Assembly: GCA_031285525.1 (NCBI GenBank) | Contig: JAITWB010000083.1 | Location: forward strand, 1 to 8,555 | DNA from: Spirochaetaceae bacterium | GTDB lineage: Bacteria; Spirochaetota; Spirochaetia; Treponematales; Treponemataceae | Direction of reading: 5' to 3' | DNA length: 8,555 nucleotides | Shown: positions 5,050-8,555 of the stretch, piece by piece | Layout of the letters: the number at the start of each line of letters is the position of its first letter | Numbering within the stretch: position 1 is the stretch's first letter | Made by a program: the position numbers and the translations under genes | Notes under the pieces: generated by a model | Seen by the model: the letters and a program-made list of their open reading frames with translations, nothing else | What the model was told of the DNA's origin: nothing | Databases searched by the model: none

Positions 5050-6594
5050 ATGAAAAAAGTGTCGGCGCTGGTTGTTACTCTGATATCCTGCATTGCTCTG
5101 TTTGCTGGAGAGATATCCATGGGCGAGGGAGCACGATTAGATATTGTGTCCCGGACATCCTTTGGGGTGGATATCGATAACCCTTGGCGGTATGGACTGA
5201 AGAACGAACTGACAAAGTTTACCTTCGCCTTTAGCCTTGCTCCGTATCAGAAATTGACCAACCGGGTTAATGCACCGGATGCGGTGGGGTTTATAGATAT
5301 AACCTTGTTCCATCTGGATCTGATAAGGTCTCCTTCAACTAAACCGAACGGAGGCGGCGGCGGCTATAATGCTCCCGCAAATATCGGTACGAACCGATTT
5401 CAAACCGGTGAGTTTATTGCAGGTATAGCCAAGGGCAACTGGCTCATACAACTTAACGCAGGAGGTAATGAGCCTTTTATCTCTCCATGGAATAAGGGAA
5501 TGCAATTCCTCAACGACGGTATCAAACTCTCCTGGGCATATCTGGATTCGATGATCGATGCGGTGCGGACAAAAAAGATAAGCGATATGACACCCATCAT
5601 GCCTACCGGGTTCGACTTGATAGACGGCAGTGAAAGTACCAAGGGCGGAGACGGAATTGTATCGCAGTTCCAGCAGGATGGGTTTGGGCTGGGTGACAGG
5701 ATGGGGATGAACCAGGCTGGGAATCTTCTTGCGGTGATGTATAACCGGGAGAGCTTTGGACTCAATTTCAAGCTGGCGACGGAAAAGTCCTTTGATTCAA
5801 GTTCTATCACAGAGGATGACAAGAACGGTATAGCCGCCGGGATAGATGCAGTTATACAGCCTGATCTTCTTCCGGGATTGCAGATTTTCGTATCTGCGGC
5901 GGGGACTTGTTTTTACGGAATTGATGCCAGTGCAAAGCCCATTATGGGAGGGGCAAATATTGGGTATACGATTCCGCTGAACGAGGATATCTCTATTCAG
6001 CCCTATGCGGGATTTGATATCGGGATAAAGATACCGGAGATCGGCAGTGCGGAGAAGGTTGAATTTGAAGCAGCAGGAGGAGTTGTGATGCGCTGGCCAG
6101 GTCAGGGCGGCTGGTTCATTGATTATATTCGAGATTCCGAAGGACGGGTTTTCCCGGGTATGGCTCTGGCATATAAGGTGTACGGAACCTCATCTGCATC
6201 GGATGCGCTTGAACATAGTATCAAGTTTACGCTTTTTGAACCGAAGGGCGACGACGGGGTACTCTATGGGCTTGGGTCGGAGATTATTCTGGATTTTGTC
6301 AATATCAGTTCCGATTCTAGAAGCCTGATGGCGACAGCTTATGTGGACTATACAATGTTCGGATTTTTGAATCTTCCGGGAGCGTTTATTCCCTGGGCGA
6401 TTATCTGCTACGATAATCTCCTGAAAGCCGGCAGCGGGGACAGGATACATGATCTGAAAATCGATGTAGGCGTGAAACTGGAGAATACAATAGCCAATAC
6501 TACCTTTGGAATTGGGTGGCACAGCGGAAGCTTGATTCAGAAAACCAATTATCGTTGGGGCTATTTTCGGGCAACTGTGGAGATTCGTCTCTAA
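5050..6594 (+). CDS. Predicted outer-membrane beta-barrel protein of unknown family
   Basis: This 514-residue protein carries a cleavable signal peptide: 'MKK', a hydrophobic core and a likely cut after 'ALFA' (residue 19). Cys14 sits mid-core and is probably not a lipobox. The mature part is rich in amphipathic strands with Gly and aromatic residues, such as 'NELTKFTFAFSLAPY', 'NWLIQLNAGG', 'YTIPLNEDISIQPYAGFDIGIKI', and the last strand 'YRWGYFRATVEIRL', which ends the protein as a barrel closing strand would. I cannot name a family, and no TonB box or plug domain is evident, so it is not SusC-like. By context it could be a porin for glycan fragments made by the upstream hydrolase, delivering them to the ABC importer encoded next. 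GAGGAG at 5038-5043 sets the start, and operator O5 lies about 60 bases upstream. A non-barrel periplasmic protein cannot be excluded. Confidence 0.68.
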   Translation: MKKVSALVVTLISCIALFAGEISMGEGARLDIVSRTSFGVDIDNPWRYGLKNELTKFTFAFSLAPYQKLTNRVNAPDAVGFIDITLFHLDLIRSPSTKPNGGGGGYNAPANIGTNRFQTGEFIAGIAKGNWLIQLNAGGNEPFISPWNKGMQFLNDGIKLSWAYLDSMIDAVRTKKISDMTPIMPTGFDLIDGSESTKGGDGIVSQFQQDGFGLGDRMGMNQAGNLLAVMYNRESFGLNFKLATEKSFDSSSITEDDKNGIAAGIDAVIQPDLLPGLQIFVSAAGTCFYGIDASAKPIMGGANIGYTIPLNEDISIQPYAGFDIGIKIPEIGSAEKVEFEAAGGVVMRWPGQGGWFIDYIRDSEGRVFPGMALAYKVYGTSSASDALEHSIKFTLFEPKGDDGVLYGLGSEIILDFVNISSDSRSLMATAYVDYTMFGFLNLPGAFIPWAIICYDNLLKAGSGDRIHDLKIDVGVKLENTIANTTFGIGWHSGSLIQKTNYRWGYFRATVEIRL

Positions 6595-6645
6595 CTTTAG
6601 AGATATGGTATATTTGTGGATTGGTGCTATTATAAGCATTTTATA

Positions 6646-6660
6646 TTGAAGGTACTTCAA
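6646..6660 (+). promoter_or_regulatory. Short perfect inverted repeat at the binding-protein ribosome-binding site
   Basis: TTGAAG and CTTCAA flank GTA, giving a 6-bp stem whose right arm touches the SD site AAGGAGA (6660-6666). It could modulate translation of the binding protein or be chance. No AACGTT-type operator and no good promoter is seen in 6595-6672, so this gene may be read through from the barrel gene. Confidence 0.3.
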
Positions 6661-6672
6661 AGGAGAAGTGAA

Positions 6673-8067
6673 ATGAAGAAGATGATTACTGCATTGTGTC
6701 TGGTACTCTGTGTTGGCTCTTTCATTTTTGCAGCAGGCTCCGGTGATAAGAGCACTAAAGCTGGAGGAAAGACGGTGGTTAAGTTGGGTATATGGCCTGA
6801 GGATACCCTTCCCGGGGAAATTGCGATGCACGAAGGATTCGTGAAGGAATTCAATGCCGACTATCCCAATGTACAGATTCAGCCTGCCCAGTATCGGTAT
6901 GCGACGGATACCTTTGTGTCCCTTGCGGAGTCCGGGCTGCTGCCTACCATCTATGAGAGTTGGTTTACGGAACCCCAGAAGCTTATCGACAATGGATTCG
7001 CCAGGGATATTACTGCGGAACTGAAGTCCCTCGGTTGGGATGCGAAGATGAATAGCTCCATAAAGAATCTCCTCTCCCGGGACGGAAAAATCTACGGCGT
7101 TCCCCGTGACGCCTATGCACTGGGACTTATGCTGAATGTGGAACTGTTCCGTGAAGCAGGATTGGTTGACCGCAATGGTATTCCCCTCTATCCGAAGACA
7201 TGGACTGAATTGGCGGAGACGGCGAAGATCATTAAGGATAAAACCGGAAGCGCAGGACTCTGTCTGCTTGCCCGGGATAATGCCGGGGGATGGCATTTTT
7301 CGAATATTGCCTGGGGATTCGGCGCAGTGTTTGAGGTGCAGAAAAACGGAAAATGGATCGCCCAACTCAACTCGCCCGAGGTGATTGCGGCAATGGAGTA
7401 TGTGAAGAGTCTCAAATGGAAGTACGACGTGCTCACCGCCGATCCGACCAATGAGGACTGGGGAACCGGATTCCGGGCTATCGGTACGGGAACGGCGGCG
7501 ATGTATATTGCTGCCCAGGATGCGGTTAACCAGCCCACATTCGTAAATGGTCTTCCTGTTTCGGATCTCGCCATAGTTCCGGTTCCTGCGGGTCCGAAGG
7601 GACAGTACTCGCTCATGGGCGGTACCCCCTATATGTTCGCCCGCAATGCTACCAGCGAAGAAGTGATGGGTGCGCTGCACTATCTTGAAGTCATGGGCAG
7701 GGCGCCGGTGGTTAATGAGCGAACTGTGGCGGGACTTCGCGCGGATGCGGCGATGAGACGCGGTGATGGGGTTCCGGTGCTTCCTCCGTTTCCTGCATGG
7801 ACGGATCCTCCCTATCTCAAGGCGCAGTTGGATGCGGTGAACGAGTATAAGAATGTCGATATGCGGCTCTACAATGAGTATTACTCCATGGTTGCAAAGG
7901 AATCAAACCTTCGTTCGGAGGAGCCGATGCTTGCGCAGGATCTGTATCGGGAGTTGACCAATGTGCTGCAAGCGGTTCTTACAGACAAGAATGCAAATGT
8001 GAAAGCCCTTCTCGATGGAGCACAGCGGAATTTTCAGCAGCTTCTGGATTCTCAGACTGTAAACTGA
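6673..8067 (+). CDS. ABC transporter family 1 sugar-binding protein (CUT1 type)
   Basis: This is a 464-residue extracytoplasmic solute-binding protein of the MalE/UgpB-like family 1. The signal peptide ends 'IFAAG' with a likely type I cut near residue 20-21; Cys9 and Cys13 lie in the core, so it looks periplasmic rather than lipidated. Family marks include 'VVKLGIWPED', 'EGFVKEFNADYPNVQIQ', 'FARDITAELKSLGW', 'DGKIYGVPRDAYALGLMLNVELFREAGL', 'PKTWTELAETAKIIKD' and 'YSLMGGTPYMFARNATSEE'. It would capture sugars or oligosaccharides and hand them to the membrane permeases, the first of which follows. I start at ATG 6673, just after AAGGAGA (6660-6666); the frame is also open upstream to a non-ATG start, which lacks such a site. 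Its ligand cannot be told from sequence, but the hydrolase next door suggests an oligosaccharide product. Confidence 0.92.
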   Translation: MKKMITALCLVLCVGSFIFAAGSGDKSTKAGGKTVVKLGIWPEDTLPGEIAMHEGFVKEFNADYPNVQIQPAQYRYATDTFVSLAESGLLPTIYESWFTEPQKLIDNGFARDITAELKSLGWDAKMNSSIKNLLSRDGKIYGVPRDAYALGLMLNVELFREAGLVDRNGIPLYPKTWTELAETAKIIKDKTGSAGLCLLARDNAGGWHFSNIAWGFGAVFEVQKNGKWIAQLNSPEVIAAMEYVKSLKWKYDVLTADPTNEDWGTGFRAIGTGTAAMYIAAQDAVNQPTFVNGLPVSDLAIVPVPAGPKGQYSLMGGTPYMFARNATSEEVMGALHYLEVMGRAPVVNERTVAGLRADAAMRRGDGVPVLPPFPAWTDPPYLKAQLDAVNEYKNVDMRLYNEYYSMVAKESNLRSEEPMLAQDLYRELTNVLQAVLTDKNANVKALLDGAQRNFQQLLDSQTVN

Positions 8068-8081
8068 TCTGGTAAGCGGTG

Positions 8082-8111
8082 ACCGGACAGTATTTTCTGA
8101 TATTGTCCGGT
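8082..8111 (+). promoter_or_regulatory. Strong intercistronic hairpin between binding-protein and permease genes
   Basis: ACCGGACA (8082-8089) pairs perfectly with TGTCCGGT (8104-8111), and the stem extends inward to about 12 bp with two G-U pairs around a TTTCTG loop. No T run follows; instead AGGAGG (8114-8119) of the permease gene comes within three bases. It looks like a stabilising or partial-stop hairpin that keeps binding-protein mRNA more abundant than permease mRNA, as known for malE-malF type operons. Confidence 0.65.
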
Positions 8112-8123
8112 GTAGGAGGATAT

Positions 8124-8555
8124 ATGATACATACAAAAAGCGTACAGACCCTGTTTACGAAGAATATTTCAGGCTGGATCATTATGCTTCCCAGCGTAGT
8201 GCTTTTTAGTTTTTTTGTCTGGGAACCTCTGCTGGAAAGTGTGCGTCTGTCTCTGTTCAGGGCTCAGGGAATGCATCTGATAGAGTTTGTGGGATTCAGA
8301 AATTATAGAGACGTATTTCTGCATCCCGATTTTGTTCCTGCTCTGATCAACACATGTAAGTATACCCTGTGGTCTTTGGTGATAGGATTTTTTGTTCCCA
8401 TTATTCTTGCGATAGTAATCAATGAGATACGCCGGGGAAAATCATTTTTCAAACTCAGTATCTATATTCCGAATATCGTTCCCGGTATGGCAATGGTACT
8501 CATGTGGGGATTTATCTTTAGACCCGGAAATACGGGAGTGCTCAATGTATTACTC
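8124..8555 (+). CDS. Sugar ABC transporter permease (MalF/UgpA type), partial at the right edge
   Basis: The frame from ATG 8124 is open to the window edge and gives the first 144 residues of a CUT1-family inner-membrane permease, about half of the usual length near 290. The first membrane segment, 'GWIIMLPSVVLFSFFVWEPL' (17-36), is typical. It is followed by 'EFVGFRNYRDVF', a family hallmark, a second segment 'TLWSLVIGFFVPIILAIVI', and a third ending 'IYIPNIVPGMAMVLMWGFIF'. The EAA loop that contacts the ATPase would lie beyond the edge. It has a strong SD site (AGGAGG, 8114-8119) and follows the binding-protein gene by 56 bases across a hairpin, so the two form one transport operon. The MalG-type partner permease would be expected next. 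The ATPase may be encoded elsewhere, as is common. Confidence 0.9.
   Translation, partial: MIHTKSVQTLFTKNISGWIIMLPSVVLFSFFVWEPLLESVRLSLFRAQGMHLIEFVGFRNYRDVFLHPDFVPALINTCKYTLWSLVIGFFVPIILAIVINEIRRGKSFFKLSIYIPNIVPGMAMVLMWGFIFRPGNTGVLNVLL

Noticed and set aside
6588..6603. TCTCTA/TAGAGA inverted repeat over the stop codon of the barrel gene
   Set aside because: A six-base AT-rich stem with no T run; it could occur by chance and gives no support for termination.
6190..7680. A 496-codon open frame on the minus strand, antisense to two genes and the gap between them
   Set aside because: It is long, but the translation has no recognisable motif, is rich in His/Arg/Ile as antisense shadows often are, and lies opposite a well-recognised sugar-binding protein and an exported barrel-like protein.

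Overview
The window looks like a chromosomal segment of a spirochaete (Spirochaeta/Treponema-like), although no rRNA or other decisive marker is present. The pointers are: strong Shine-Dalgarno sites and sigma70-type promoters; a diderm-style set of lipoproteins plus a predicted outer-membrane barrel; a sugar-binding protein with the 'FAAG' type of signal-peptide end common in spirochaetes; and a family B DNA polymerase. The base composition is moderate and similar throughout, and I see no insertion sequence, tRNA, phage gene or CRISPR array.

Layout. (1) Positions 1-464, minus strand: the 5' end of a polB-type DNA polymerase II gene that runs off the left edge. (2) Positions 465-599: a divergent intergenic region with a promoter and an ArsR/SmtB-type operator. 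(3) Positions 600-995: a zinc/cadmium-type ArsR sensor with no metal exporter next to it, followed by a nine-codon overlapping mini-ORF. (4) Positions 1064-2095: a LacI-family regulator. (5) Positions 2134-2221: a strong promoter followed by three CpG-centred LacI-type half or full operators. (6) Positions 2250-4076: a lipoprotein glycoside hydrolase of the GH71/GH99-like clan with a C-terminal discoidin (F5/8 C) domain. (7) Positions 4186-4956: a lipoprotein with a Gly/Asn linker and a jelly-roll-like domain, preceded by a long palindromic operator. (8) Positions 5050-6594: a predicted outer-membrane beta-barrel protein, preceded by another copy of the operator. (9) Positions 6673-8067: a family 1 sugar-binding protein of an ABC importer. 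(10) Position 8124 to the right edge: the first ABC permease, partial, separated from the binding-protein gene by a strong hairpin.

How the genes may work together (inference). Positions 1064-8555 read as a glycan-utilisation locus. A LacI repressor controls the operators in front of the hydrolase, the surface lipoprotein and the barrel. The hydrolase and lipoprotein would bind and cut a glycan at the cell surface or in the periplasm, the barrel would let oligosaccharides cross the outer membrane, and the CUT1-type ABC importer would take them into the cytoplasm. The arrangement resembles a Bacteroidetes polysaccharide utilisation locus, but it has no SusC/SusD pair. The substrate cannot be read from sequence; the GH71/GH99 relationship points to alpha-glucan or alpha-mannan-type linkages.
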